Shown here: in pieces, positions 1 through 7,844 of the stretch
Position numbering within the stretch: position 1 is the stretch's first letter
Layout of the letters: each line of letters opens with the position of its first letter
Source: PHAA01 sp022706565
GTDB taxonomy: Bacteria > Bacillota > Syntrophomonadia > Syntrophomonadales > Syntrophomonadaceae
Direction of reading: 5' to 3'
Assembly (NCBI GenBank): GCA_040769385.1
Contig: JAXGLD010000001.1
Span: forward strand, 496,001-560,000
DNA: 64,000 nt
The notes under the pieces: model-generated
What the model saw: only the letters and a program-made list of their open reading frames with translations
What the model was told of the DNA's origin: nothing
Database searches by the model: none
Made by a program: the position numbers and the translations under genes

Positions 1-1
1 A

Positions 2-451
2 TATAAAGGTAAGGATGTTATTATTATTGGGCACAGCTCGGAAGCTGAAGGTGAGGCCAATTTCATGGCCGAGATCTGTAAGCAGGTTTATTACCTGCCT
101 CTGTATAAAGCGATTGAGAATCTTGATCCCAGTATCATAATCTTAAATGGAAAGCCAGCGGGCATAGTTGGAGAAGAATTCGTTCTAGGGCTTCAGTTGA
201 AGGATGGGTCGACTATCGACACAGAAGGGTTGTTCATACTGGGTGGCGAGACGGCACCCGATCGCTTGATACCGGGATTGGAGATTAAGAATAACCACAT
301 AGCTGTCAATCGCCAGCAGGAGACCAACCTGCCAGGGATTTATGCCGCCGGTGATTGCACCGGCGGTCCCTACCAGGTGGCCAAGTCGGTGGGAGAAGGG
401 CAGGTGGCTGGCCTCAATGCCAGCAAATATGCCTCCCGGCACAGAGGCTAA
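2..451 (+). CDS. FAD/NAD(P)-dependent disulfide oxidoreductase, C-terminal part (thioredoxin reductase-like)
   Basis: The reading frame is open from base 2, so the N-terminus lies outside the window; 149 residues remain. What is visible is the NAD(P)-binding half, starting with a glycine-containing nucleotide-binding strand (VIIIGHSSEAEGEA). It is followed by the C-terminal FAD-binding motif IYAAGDCTGGPYQVAKSVGEG, in which the GD pair contacts the flavin. This arrangement is typical of thioredoxin reductase and related flavoproteins. The redox-active CxxC, if present, is in the missing part, so thioredoxin reductase cannot be told apart from a CxxC-less ferredoxin/NADP reductase type. It is distinct from the complete trxB at 3815. 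No clear terminator follows. The assignment to the superfamily is firm; the substrate is unknown. Confidence 0.85.
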   Translation, partial: YKGKDVIIIGHSSEAEGEANFMAEICKQVYYLPLYKAIENLDPSIIILNGKPAGIVGEEFVLGLQLKDGSTIDTEGLFILGGETAPDRLIPGLEIKNNHIAVNRQQETNLPGIYAAGDCTGGPYQVAKSVGEGQVAGLNASKYASRHRG

Positions 452-602
452 AGGCAGCCAACCGATCGGCGTCGAGTCCATCACTGGCTGACTGTCCTAG
501 TGGGTAAACCTATCATCCGGGTAAACGCTAACATGGCTTAGAAAAACCTATCAATTGTAAGCATACGGTTGGAAATAAACCATAACAGAGGAATAGTCTG
601 CC

Positions 603-632
603 TTTACAAGGGCAAAATAAATAAGTTATAAT
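603..632 (+). promoter_or_regulatory. SigA-type promoter upstream of the SCIFF gene
   Basis: TTTACA (603-608) and a perfect TATAAT (627-632) are separated by 18 bases. The predicted transcript would have a leader of about 100 bases before the SCIFF start at 740. Confidence 0.6.
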
Positions 633-739
633 GCAAAAGCCTCCGAAGAATCATCTTTATGGATGAAAAATAATAAGAATAAATATATATTGTATTATGT
701 GATGGTAATAATTAGTCTGATGGGGGGAGAGGTGTCGGT

Positions 740-892
740 TTGAAAAAGCATATTATCACTATAATAAAACCTAATCTGATAAGGGAAAAAGACCAAATTA
801 ATTGCCGGGAGTGCGCTACTTCCTGCCAATCCGCCTGCAAGACATCTTGCACGGTAGGAAACCAAACCTGTAAAAATACAGCCAGTGACTAG
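740..892 (+). CDS. scfA: SCIFF ranthipeptide precursor (six-cysteine peptide)
   Basis: This is a 50-residue peptide starting at a TTG, preceded by a purine-rich ribosome binding site (GGGGGGAGAGG, ending 7-8 bases upstream). It has the diagnostic SCIFF layout: a lysine-rich leader and then a core with six cysteines at residues 22, 25, 29, 33, 37 and 44, including the strongly conserved stretch SCQSACKTSCTVGNQTC. SCIFF peptides (six cysteines in forty-five residues) are precursors of ranthipeptides, in which a radical SAM enzyme links cysteine sulfur to non-alpha carbons of acceptor residues. The maturase follows directly. The natural role of SCIFF products in clostridia is not settled; signalling has been proposed. 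The peptide is short and easily missed by gene callers. Confidence 0.95.
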   Translation: MKKHIITIIKPNLIREKDQINCRECATSCQSACKTSCTVGNQTCKNTASD

Positions 893-903
893 GTTGTAGG
901 AAT

Positions 904-927
904 AAGGGGGCGAGAGCCCTCTTTTTT
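904..927 (+). terminator. Attenuating hairpin between SCIFF and its maturase
   Basis: Bases 904-910 pair with 917-923 (7 bp, one G-U), followed by a run of six T. It lies between precursor and maturase and probably lowers maturase expression relative to the peptide. A second inverted repeat (ATTGCCA 928-934 / TGGCAAT 943-949) follows immediately, just before the maturase ribosome binding site. Confidence 0.6.
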
Positions 928-972
928 ATTGCCATCTTTTATTGGCAATAGGTGGGGAAAGGAGAAAGAAGT

Positions 973-2361
973 TTGTTTTGGCCGCAGGGCTTTGATATTA
1001 ATACTGACCTGCATGTATTTCAGCATAAGGGGATAAATGTTCTTCTGGACGTAAACAGTGGGGCTATCAGCGTTCTGGACGACTTGGGCTATCGCTTCAT
1101 CTTAGAACTGAAAGAAAACAAGGGCGATTCCCAGTTGGTTTTAGACCGTTTAGCTAAGGAGTATGTAACCGAAGAGATCCAGGAGTTCCTGACTGAATTG
1201 GAAAGCACCCGCGCCGCTGGCGCCATCTTTACTCCAGCCCAGTCGCCTACACTGGATTGGTCCCAGCTGCCCATCAAAGCTCTCTGCCTGAATGTGGCCC
1301 ATACCTGTAATATGAAGTGCCATTATTGTTTTGCTAATCAGGGTAACTTTGGATTGAAAGCTCAGCTTATGGACTTGTCCGTTGGCAGGAAAGCCCTGGA
1401 TTTCCTCATCGCCCGCAGCGGTCAGGCTCAAAATCTGGAGGTTGACTTTTTTGGCGGGGAGCCGCTTCTAAATTGGCCAGTAGTAACACAATTGGTCCGT
1501 TACGGAAGAGAGATGGAGCCTTCGACTGGGAAAAGATTCAATTTTACTCTTACCACCAATGCGCTCTTGCTTGATGATGGAATCATGGATTTTATCATTG
1601 AAAATGATATCAGCGTTATTCTAAGCTTGGACGGTCGCTGCTCCACCAATGACCGGCACCGGATAATGAGCGATGGGTCCGGCAGTTATGACATCATTGT
1701 TCCCAGAATCAAGCAGATGGTGGCCAGGAATCCCATAAGTCACTATATCCGGGGTACCTTCACTAAGCATAACCTGGATTTCAGCAGAGACCTCAGCCAC
1801 ATCGTAGAACTGGGCTTTGATGCCGTTTCTCTGGAGCCGGCGGTTGGTTCCGCCAATCCATACGCAATTCATGCTTCAGACCTTCCCTCTGTGTTGGCCG
1901 AGTACGATCGTCTGACAGAAATGCTGTACAGTTTCCATCGCGAGGGCCGAGATATTCATTTTTTCCATTATGATCTGGATCTGCAGAAGGGACCATGTTT
2001 GGCAAAACGTCTCTCGGGATGCGGAGCCGGAGTAGAATATCTGGTCATAACACCGGAAGGGGACATCTATCCGTGTCATCAATTCGTCGGGGAGAGCCAG
2101 TTTGTGATGGGCAATATCGAGAGCGCTGAACTGGATGGAGTTATTGTGGCCACATTTGCCGGCAACCGCCTGCAAGACAAGGAAATATGCCGCAAATGCT
2201 GGGCACGCAATTATTGTGGCGGCGGATGCCATGCCAACGCATACCATGCCAATGGGGATTTGAGTATTCCCGACGCAGTGAGCTGTGCTATGCACCGCAA
2301 AAGAATTGAAGGGGCTATTTACTTGGAAATAGTCAAGCACCTGGACGCAAGCATTGGTTGA
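973..2361 (+). CDS. scfB: SCIFF radical SAM/SPASM maturase
   Basis: This is a 462-residue radical SAM enzyme expected to install thioether crosslinks in the SCIFF peptide encoded just upstream. The N-terminal part (about residues 1-90) resembles the peptide-recognition region of such maturases. The radical SAM core begins with CNMKCHYC, the CxxxCxxC that holds the catalytic [4Fe-4S] cluster, and continues with FFGGEPLLN, the SAM-contacting GGE motif. The C-terminal third is a SPASM domain with many cysteines (CGAG, YPCHQF, CRKCWARNYCGGGCHA, SCAMHRK) for two auxiliary clusters. The frame is open from a GTG at 952, but AGGAG at 960-964 sits 8 bases before a TTG at 973, so 973 is preferred. Linkage to the SCIFF gene makes the function very likely. 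Confidence 0.93.
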   Translation: MFWPQGFDINTDLHVFQHKGINVLLDVNSGAISVLDDLGYRFILELKENKGDSQLVLDRLAKEYVTEEIQEFLTELESTRAAGAIFTPAQSPTLDWSQLPIKALCLNVAHTCNMKCHYCFANQGNFGLKAQLMDLSVGRKALDFLIARSGQAQNLEVDFFGGEPLLNWPVVTQLVRYGREMEPSTGKRFNFTLTTNALLLDDGIMDFIIENDISVILSLDGRCSTNDRHRIMSDGSGSYDIIVPRIKQMVARNPISHYIRGTFTKHNLDFSRDLSHIVELGFDAVSLEPAVGSANPYAIHASDLPSVLAEYDRLTEMLYSFHREGRDIHFFHYDLDLQKGPCLAKRLSGCGAGVEYLVITPEGDIYPCHQFVGESQFVMGNIESAELDGVIVATFAGNRLQDKEICRKCWARNYCGGGCHANAYHANGDLSIPDAVSCAMHRKRIEGAIYLEIVKHLDASIG

Positions 2362-2431
2362 AGAAAATAAGCAGGAAATTTGACAATAGTTGTAGAAAAG
2401 AATGACGATTATATTGTGATGGAGAGGTTTT

Positions 2432-3742
2432 ATGGAGAAATTTACTAAATGTTGGAGGTATGGGGGCAGCGCCACATTAGCCCTTATGATAATTATTGTG
2501 GTGTGGTGTTTCGGGGTAAGAACCCCGGCTTATTCGATTTCGGTAGATGGCAACAAAACCTTGGTGGTGGCCAGCAAGGCCGATGCCAAACAAGCAATTG
2601 CGCAGCTGCCTGATAGTGAGATTGCCGCAAGGATAGGTATCAACCGGACTTTTGCCGACCGCCGGGATGTAATTGCTGGAGATCAGGTACTGGCCCAATT
2701 AAATCTGGCTTTACAGCCTAAGGTAAACGGTGCATCGTTATTGGTAAACGGCCAGGCTGTGTTATATATGGAAAGCAAAGAACTGGCCCAGCAGTTACTG
2801 GATAAACTGTTGCAGGAACACTCCAAGGTGGCAGATGATGAGAATCTGGTATCGGTTGGTTTTGCTGAGGATGTGCAGGTGGTCGAGGGCATTGTGGTAG
2901 CTGCCTGGATATCAAGCTGGGACAATGCCTGGAGTATGATAAACCTGGGCACCGTGACCCCCCAAGTTTATACTGTTAAAGAGGGCGACTCCTTGTGGAG
3001 CATAGCCAGAGCGCACGATATGTATGTTACTGATATTGTGGCCAGCAACGCAATTCAGGAGGATAGCATCCTGGCTCTAGGCCAGTCCATTATTTTAAGT
3101 AAGCCTACGCCCTTGGTTACAGTTGTAGCCCAAGTGGAAGGAAATGAGACGGTACCCATCCCTTATCAAACCATTACTGAGAATGACAACTCCGTAAATG
3201 GAATCAAGGTTAAGACCGAGGGAAAGAATGGAGAAAAATTTATAGCTTATACCGCGACATTGCGGAACGGAGTAGTGGAGAGCAAGAACATAATCGAGGA
3301 AAAGGTGATAAAGACTGCGGTTGACAAAGTGGTCGTCAAAGGGCGTTCAGTCCAGGTCGCATCACGTAGCGGCGGAGGTACAAGTACAGGAAAACTCCAT
3401 TGGCCGGTCAGCGGCTCCATCAGCCAATCCTTCGGCCGGGGGCATACCGGAATGGATATTGCCGGGGCTAGTGGGTCGGCCATCGGTGCTGCCGACGGCG
3501 GGACGGTGACATTTGCCGGTTGGCAGGGTGGCTACGGCAACTTCATAATAATCAATCATGGCAATGGAATAGTGACCCGCTACGCTCATTGTTCCAAATT
3601 GCTGGTCCAGAAGGGACAGAAGGTGAGCCAAGGCCAGACTATAGGTTTGAGAGGTTCGACGGGACGTAGTACCGGCCCGCATCTGCACTTTGAGGTTATG
3701 GTGGGGGGAGCCTTCCGTAATCCAATCAATTATCTGCGTTAG
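2432..3742 (+). CDS. M23 family cell-wall peptidase with LysM and G5 domains
   Basis: This is a 436-residue secreted or membrane-anchored protein. A hydrophobic segment at residues 14-32 acts as signal anchor. It is followed by a region of about 150 residues without a recognised fold, then a LysM peptidoglycan-binding domain (YTVKEGDSLWSIA, near residue 180), a G5 domain (about 235-305), and a C-terminal M23 metallopeptidase domain. The zinc ligands are visible: HTGMD supplies His and Asp, and HLHFEV supplies the last His, with the catalytic-type His in YAHC. Such proteins cut peptide crosslinks in peptidoglycan during growth, spore morphogenesis or germination. The ATG is preceded by TGGAGAGG. 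It is followed by its own terminator. The exact role (vegetative or sporulation) cannot be read from the sequence. Confidence 0.9.
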   Translation: MEKFTKCWRYGGSATLALMIIIVVWCFGVRTPAYSISVDGNKTLVVASKADAKQAIAQLPDSEIAARIGINRTFADRRDVIAGDQVLAQLNLALQPKVNGASLLVNGQAVLYMESKELAQQLLDKLLQEHSKVADDENLVSVGFAEDVQVVEGIVVAAWISSWDNAWSMINLGTVTPQVYTVKEGDSLWSIARAHDMYVTDIVASNAIQEDSILALGQSIILSKPTPLVTVVAQVEGNETVPIPYQTITENDNSVNGIKVKTEGKNGEKFIAYTATLRNGVVESKNIIEEKVIKTAVDKVVVKGRSVQVASRSGGGTSTGKLHWPVSGSISQSFGRGHTGMDIAGASGSAIGAADGGTVTFAGWQGGYGNFIIINHGNGIVTRYAHCSKLLVQKGQKVSQGQTIGLRGSTGRSTGPHLHFEVMVGGAFRNPINYLR

Positions 3743-3753
3743 TCGGACATCGA

Positions 3754-3790
3754 GAACCCTGATCTGATAAGGGTCAGGGTTCTTATTTGT
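3754..3790 (+). terminator. Rho-independent terminator after the M23 peptidase gene
   Basis: A 9-bp perfect stem (GAACCCTGA 3754-3762 / TCAGGGTTC 3774-3782) is followed by a T-rich run. Confidence 0.85.
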
Positions 3791-3814
3791 TGTTAGAGAG
3801 GAGCCCGAAAGAGT

Positions 3815-4720
3815 ATGTATGATGTCATAATATTGGGCGCTGGGCCGGCAGGTTTGACTGCTGCCATCTACACCTGCCGCGCCGGACTGAAAACAATGGT
3901 ATTGGAATCCGCCATGGTTGGAGGCAATGCTGCCATAGCGGATCATGTAGACAACTACCCCGGGTTTCCGTTTGGCATCCTGGGAGGGGAGCTTATGGAA
4001 AACTTCCGGCAGCAGGCCGAGCGCTTCGGAGCCGAGATTCGTATGGAGCAAGTTACTGCAGTTGTGAATACTCCCGAAAGCAAACAAATAATCACTACAG
4101 ACAATGAATATAAAGCTCGAGCCGTTATCATAGCAACTGGAGCCCGGCGTCGAACCCTGACGGTGGCGGGGGAAAGCGAGTATTTGGGTCGTGGGGTATC
4201 ATATTGTGCTACATGCGACGGAGCCTTTTTTCGCAATAGTTTGGTGGCAGTTGTGGGTGGGGGCGAATCGGCACTTAAAGAAGCGCTATATCTGGCAGAC
4301 ATGGCTGAGAGGGTGTATATAATTCACCGCCGCGAGGAGTTCCGGGCCAGCCCTCTTTCTGTAGAAAAAATTAACAATCACAGCCGCATAGAATGTAAAC
4401 TCAATCGGGTTGTGAAAAGAATCGAGGGCGATAGCGTTATGCGTGCGGTGATCCTAGAAGATGTGATCACCAAGGAAGAGGAAACGCTGGAGGTAGAAGG
4501 CCTGTTTGTTAGCATAGGACTTATTGCTGACTGTGATTTTGTGGAAGGGGTAAACACCAGTAACGATGGTTATATCATCACCGACAACAATATGTGCACC
4601 TCGATAGAAGGAATCTTTGCGGCTGGAGACATTCGGGACAAGCGTACCCGCCAGATTGCCTCGGCGGTAGGAGATGGCGCCCAGGCGGGAATGGCGGCCA
4701 CCGAGTTCCTAAAAGAATAG
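3815..4720 (+). CDS. trxB: Thioredoxin reductase
   Basis: This 301-residue flavoenzyme uses NADPH to reduce thioredoxin in the cytoplasm. The N-terminal FAD-binding motif ILGAGPAGLTAA is at residues 7-17. The redox-active pair CATC is at residues 131-134, the NADPH site GGGESA lies shortly after, and the C-terminal FAD motif FAAGDIRDK is present. Length and motif order match the low-molecular-weight TrxB family. The ATG follows GAGAGGAG with normal spacing. It has the CxxC active site of a genuine thioredoxin reductase. The organism also has the related flavoprotein whose 3' end opens this window, so two such enzymes are encoded close together. Confidence 0.95.
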   Translation: MYDVIILGAGPAGLTAAIYTCRAGLKTMVLESAMVGGNAAIADHVDNYPGFPFGILGGELMENFRQQAERFGAEIRMEQVTAVVNTPESKQIITTDNEYKARAVIIATGARRRTLTVAGESEYLGRGVSYCATCDGAFFRNSLVAVVGGGESALKEALYLADMAERVYIIHRREEFRASPLSVEKINNHSRIECKLNRVVKRIEGDSVMRAVILEDVITKEEETLEVEGLFVSIGLIADCDFVEGVNTSNDGYIITDNNMCTSIEGIFAAGDIRDKRTRQIASAVGDGAQAGMAATEFLKE

Positions 4721-4754
4721 CATTGGTGCCAGTATTTGCTTAACCCTAAGTCCA

Positions 4755-4782
4755 GTTATCCATTGTATAATCAATGGGTAAT
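4755..4782. promoter_or_regulatory. Palindrome enclosing a -10-like hexamer upstream of the metallopeptidase gene
   Basis: CCATTG (4760-4765), TATAAT (4766-4771) and CAATGG (4772-4777) form a symmetric element whose arms extend imperfectly to GTTAT/GTAAT. A perfect -10 hexamer sits exactly in the centre. No good -35 box is at 17 bases. It could be an operator over a promoter or a transcript hairpin; low certainty. Confidence 0.35.
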
Positions 4783-4805
4783 CGGGATGAGGGGAGAGGG
4801 GTTCT

Positions 4806-5660
4806 GTGCCCGGAGTCAAACCTTCTGGCTTTGTGGTTTATATAATCTGTGCGGTTGTTCTGGTGGCGTTCGGTTATTACATTTTTAGGACCGGTACACA
4901 TGTAACCCAGTTCAAACAAGGTTTCTTCCGGTTTATGGTAGGGCAGGAAACCAATCTGCGCACCGGGACATGGGAGCAAGTGGACACTGCCCATTTCAGA
5001 ATCAAGTACCTGCCGATAGATAAGTATAGCGTGGGGTTGGTAAGCGAGGCCGCCGAAGATGCCTATATCAAGATCAGCCAAAAGATGGGCTGCGAACCTT
5101 CCCGGCTCATCACCATAGTAGTATATCCGGATAATGCCAGCCTGGCTGCCAGCTTTGGCTGGGATAAGAATGAAAAGGCGCTGGGAGTCTACTGGGGCGG
5201 GACCATTCGCATTCTGTCGCCGCGCGCCTGGTTGGCCAATCTTGGACAGGAGGAGCGCTTTATGAAAGAAGGCCCCATGGTTCACGAGATGGCTCATTTG
5301 ATGATCGATGAGATGAGCCGGGGCAATTATAATCGATGGTGGACAGAAGGAGTCGCCCAGTACACTGAGAGAGAAATTACCGGGTTTGAGTTTTCCAGCC
5401 CATTCAGAAAAAAGGATGATCTATACTATTATCAACTGGACAATCTTGAGAAAAATTACGACCGTCTGGAGCAGTCGGTTGCCTATTGGGAGTCGTTGCA
5501 GGCAGTTGATTATTTAGTCGGAGCTTACGGCGAAGACAAGATTTATGAGGTTCTCAACCGTTTGTCCAGGGGAGATACCATGGCAAGAGCGTTGGAGAGT
5601 GCTTTAGGAGTAGATTACGCTACGTTTTCCCGGAATTTTTATCGATACCTGGAAGACTAG
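4806..5660 (+). CDS. Membrane-anchored zinc metallopeptidase, peptidase MA-like
   Basis: This is a 284-residue protein with one N-terminal hydrophobic segment (residues 9-27) and an extracytoplasmic domain. It contains the gluzincin zinc motif HEMAH at residues 160-164, followed about 17 residues later by WWTEGVAQY, whose Glu is the expected third zinc ligand. This layout matches the peptidase MA-like family of bacterial membrane-tethered proteases. The start is a GTG preceded by GAGGGGAGAGGGG. It sits between trxB and murA and reads toward murA with a short gap, so the two may share a transcript. Substrates are unknown; an envelope quality-control or sporulation role would be guesswork. Confidence 0.8.
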   Translation: MPGVKPSGFVVYIICAVVLVAFGYYIFRTGTHVTQFKQGFFRFMVGQETNLRTGTWEQVDTAHFRIKYLPIDKYSVGLVSEAAEDAYIKISQKMGCEPSRLITIVVYPDNASLAASFGWDKNEKALGVYWGGTIRILSPRAWLANLGQEERFMKEGPMVHEMAHLMIDEMSRGNYNRWWTEGVAQYTEREITGFEFSSPFRKKDDLYYYQLDNLEKNYDRLEQSVAYWESLQAVDYLVGAYGEDKIYEVLNRLSRGDTMARALESALGVDYATFSRNFYRYLED

Positions 5661-5678
5661 TGGGGTGAGGTGTTTTTT

Positions 5679-6929
5679 TTGCAGGATACCTTGGTTATCG
5701 AAGGTGGATTACCTCTTCGGGGTAGGGTGAGAATAAGCGGTGCCAAGAATGCCGGATTGGTTTTGATGGCGGCCAGTATTATGGCCGACGGTGAAACAAT
5801 TTTGGATAATGTTCCCCGCATTTGTGATACAGAGGTTATGGTGGACATACTGAATGAGATGGGGGCTTCAGCACATTGGAGAGAAGACGGTAGTCTATCC
5901 ATACATCCCCCTCAGGATGGAATGAAACACTGGACCCCATTAGAGTTATCGAAGAAATTGCGTGCTTCCAACCTTTTCCTTGGTGCATTGCTGGGACGGC
6001 AGGGCCAAGCTGTAGTGTCTTTGCCGGGGGGATGCGATATTGGTTCCCGCCCCATGGACCTGCATGTTAAGGGCGTGCGGGCATTGGGAGCGGAAATTGA
6101 GATTGACAACGGCTGCATTCATGCCCAGGCAGTGGAAACCCACGGAGCCAGGATTTACCTGGACTTTCCTAGCGTGGGGGCAACGGAGAACCTGATAATG
6201 ATGGCAGCTAAAACACCTGGGCTGAGTATAATCGAAAACGCTGCCAAGGAGCCTGAGATAGTCGACCTGGCTAATTTCTTGAACTCAATGGGAGCCAAAG
6301 TCAGGGGAGCCGGTACGGACGTGGTAAAGATAGAAGGCGTGTCCCGATTGAAAGCAGGCCGATATTCCATAATACCCGATCGTATTGAAGCCGGTACGTA
6401 CATGATCGGGGCGGCCATTTCCGGTGGCGAGGTACTAGTAGAGAATGTAATACCTACCCACCTGCATCCGATAATTGCAAAACTCCAGGAGACTGGGGCC
6501 TTAGTGGAGGAGACCGATCAGGGGATTCTCGTTAAAGCCGGTAGGACTGTTCTTCATGCTGATATCAAGACCTTGCCCTATCCGGGCTTCCCCACCGATA
6601 TGCAATCGCCTATGCTGGCTTTATTATCGATTGCCCAAGGGACGAGTGTAATAGTAGAGAATGTGTTTGAAAACCGTTTCCAGATGGTCGAAGAACTAAA
6701 TAGGATGGGTGCCAGAATCAGACTGGAGGGACAAACGGCTATCGTAGAAGGCGTTCCCGCATTGTATGGCGCCACGGTTAGAGCAACCGACCTGAGAGCC
6801 GGTGCAGCACTGGTATTGGCTGCCTTGGCCGCCCGTGGCGAGACGGTTATTGAGAATGCCATCCATATATTCCGAGGATATGAGGATATAATTGGGAAGC
6901 TGACTGGCTTGGGGGCCCGCATTAAATAG
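5679..6929 (+). CDS. murA: UDP-N-acetylglucosamine 1-carboxyvinyltransferase
   Basis: This 416-residue enzyme transfers enolpyruvate from PEP to UDP-GlcNAc, the first committed step of peptidoglycan synthesis. The N-terminal SGAKNA motif and the catalytic loop LPGGCDIGSRP are present. Its cysteine (about residue 119) is the residue alkylated by fosfomycin in this family. The repeated inside-out alpha/beta barrel pattern runs the full length. A GTG at 5670 is in frame, but GGTGAGG at 5664-5670 overlaps it and is well placed for the TTG at 5679, so the TTG is preferred. Spore-formers often carry two MurA paralogues (murAA, murAB); which one this is cannot be decided here. A strong terminator follows. 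Confidence 0.95.
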   Translation: MQDTLVIEGGLPLRGRVRISGAKNAGLVLMAASIMADGETILDNVPRICDTEVMVDILNEMGASAHWREDGSLSIHPPQDGMKHWTPLELSKKLRASNLFLGALLGRQGQAVVSLPGGCDIGSRPMDLHVKGVRALGAEIEIDNGCIHAQAVETHGARIYLDFPSVGATENLIMMAAKTPGLSIIENAAKEPEIVDLANFLNSMGAKVRGAGTDVVKIEGVSRLKAGRYSIIPDRIEAGTYMIGAAISGGEVLVENVIPTHLHPIIAKLQETGALVEETDQGILVKAGRTVLHADIKTLPYPGFPTDMQSPMLALLSIAQGTSVIVENVFENRFQMVEELNRMGARIRLEGQTAIVEGVPALYGATVRATDLRAGAALVLAALAARGETVIENAIHIFRGYEDIIGKLTGLGARIK

Positions 6930-6964
6930 ATGATCTGTCTTTAGATCCAGTTCATGTAAATGGA

Positions 6965-6992
6965 GCCAGGGTGGTTATGCACCCTGGCTTTT
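6965..6992 (+). terminator. Terminator after murA
   Basis: GCCAGGGTG (6965-6973) pairs perfectly with CACCCTGGC (6980-6988), with a 6-base loop and TTTT. Confidence 0.9.
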
Positions 6993-7056
6993 GACGTGGC
7001 TTGGCAACTTTGTTTTGCGGATAATTTAGGATAGAATTTGAAGAAACAGGAGGGGC

Positions 7057-7539
7057 ATGGTGAGATACAGAATAATATCGGTTGGCAAGATCCGCGAGCC
7101 CTTTTACCTGCAGGGTGCCAATGAATACTTAAAAAGACTCAAACTCTACACAACGATAGACCTGATCGATGGATGGGAAGAGAAGGTCAGCCCCAATGCC
7201 GGAGCTAAGGATATAGAGAGGTGTTTGCGCAGAGAAGGGGAACGCGTTCTGTCCCTGCTGGGCGATAATGAATTATTGGTGGTCTTAGACCCCCACGGTC
7301 AGATGATGAAGTCAGAAGGATTTGCCCAAAAAATAGACGAGTGGAATCATTCCGGTCGGACTCGAATCAATTTTTTAGTAGGGGGAGCACACGGTCTTGA
7401 CGCCCGGGTCAAAAATGCAGCTGGTCTGCTTATCTCCCTTTCTCCAATGACCTTGCCCCATCAACTGGCGGTACTGGTTCTGACAGAACAGATCTATCGC
7501 GGATTCAAGATACTGAGACGCGAACCCTATCACAAATAA
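7057..7539 (+). CDS. rlmH: 23S rRNA (pseudouridine1915-N3)-methyltransferase
   Basis: This 160-residue SPOUT-class methyltransferase uses SAM to methylate pseudouridine 1915 in helix 69 of 23S rRNA on assembled ribosomes. The family hallmarks are present: an N-terminal strand IISVGKI, the SAM-binding knot region FLVGGAHGL, and the C-terminal stretch LPHQLAVLVLTEQIYRG ending in GEPYHK-like REPYHK. The ATG at 7057 is preceded by ACAGGAGGGG. Full length. It converges on azlD with only two bases between the stop codons. Confidence 0.95.
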   Translation: MVRYRIISVGKIREPFYLQGANEYLKRLKLYTTIDLIDGWEEKVSPNAGAKDIERCLRREGERVLSLLGDNELLVVLDPHGQMMKSEGFAQKIDEWNHSGRTRINFLVGGAHGLDARVKNAAGLLISLSPMTLPHQLAVLVLTEQIYRGFKILRREPYHK

Positions 7540-7541
7540 CC

Positions 7542-7844
7542 CTACAATAATAGATTCCACAAATAGACAGCACCTATGGATCCCAGTACTATCAATACTA
7601 TATTGATTTTGGCCCAGGAAAGGAGCAGTGCGACTGCCCCGCCGCAGACTGCGGAGGCGGTATCACCCGTAGATGACAGGATGCCTGGGAAGATGAGTGC
7701 TCCCAATGCGGCAAAGGGTACGTAGCGGAGAAAGGCCATCCAGAAGCGGGGCAGATGTACACCTTTTAAGAACACAATGGGCAGCATACGGGGCAAATAG
7801 GTGACAATCCCCATGCCTAAAACCACAACCCAAAGATTAGTCAC
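7542..7844 (-). CDS. azlD: Branched-chain amino acid exporter small subunit, AzlD family
   Basis: This 100-residue protein has three or four hydrophobic helices and the AzlD family look (TYLPRMLPIVFL near the N-terminus). AzlD partners the larger AzlC to export branched-chain amino acids or analogues across the membrane. Its start overlaps the end of azlC by 4 bases, a sign of translational coupling. Pairing with azlC makes the call secure, although the transported substrate is inferred from the family. Confidence 0.88.
   Translation of the reverse strand: MTNLWVVVLGMGIVTYLPRMLPIVFLKGVHLPRFWMAFLRYVPFAALGALIFPGILSSTGDTASAVCGGAVALLLSWAKINIVLIVLGSIGAVYLWNLLL

Noticed and set aside
3362..4087. 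241-codon reverse frame
   Set aside because: It overlaps the M23 peptidase end, a terminator and trxB, all of which have clear family motifs; its own translation has none.
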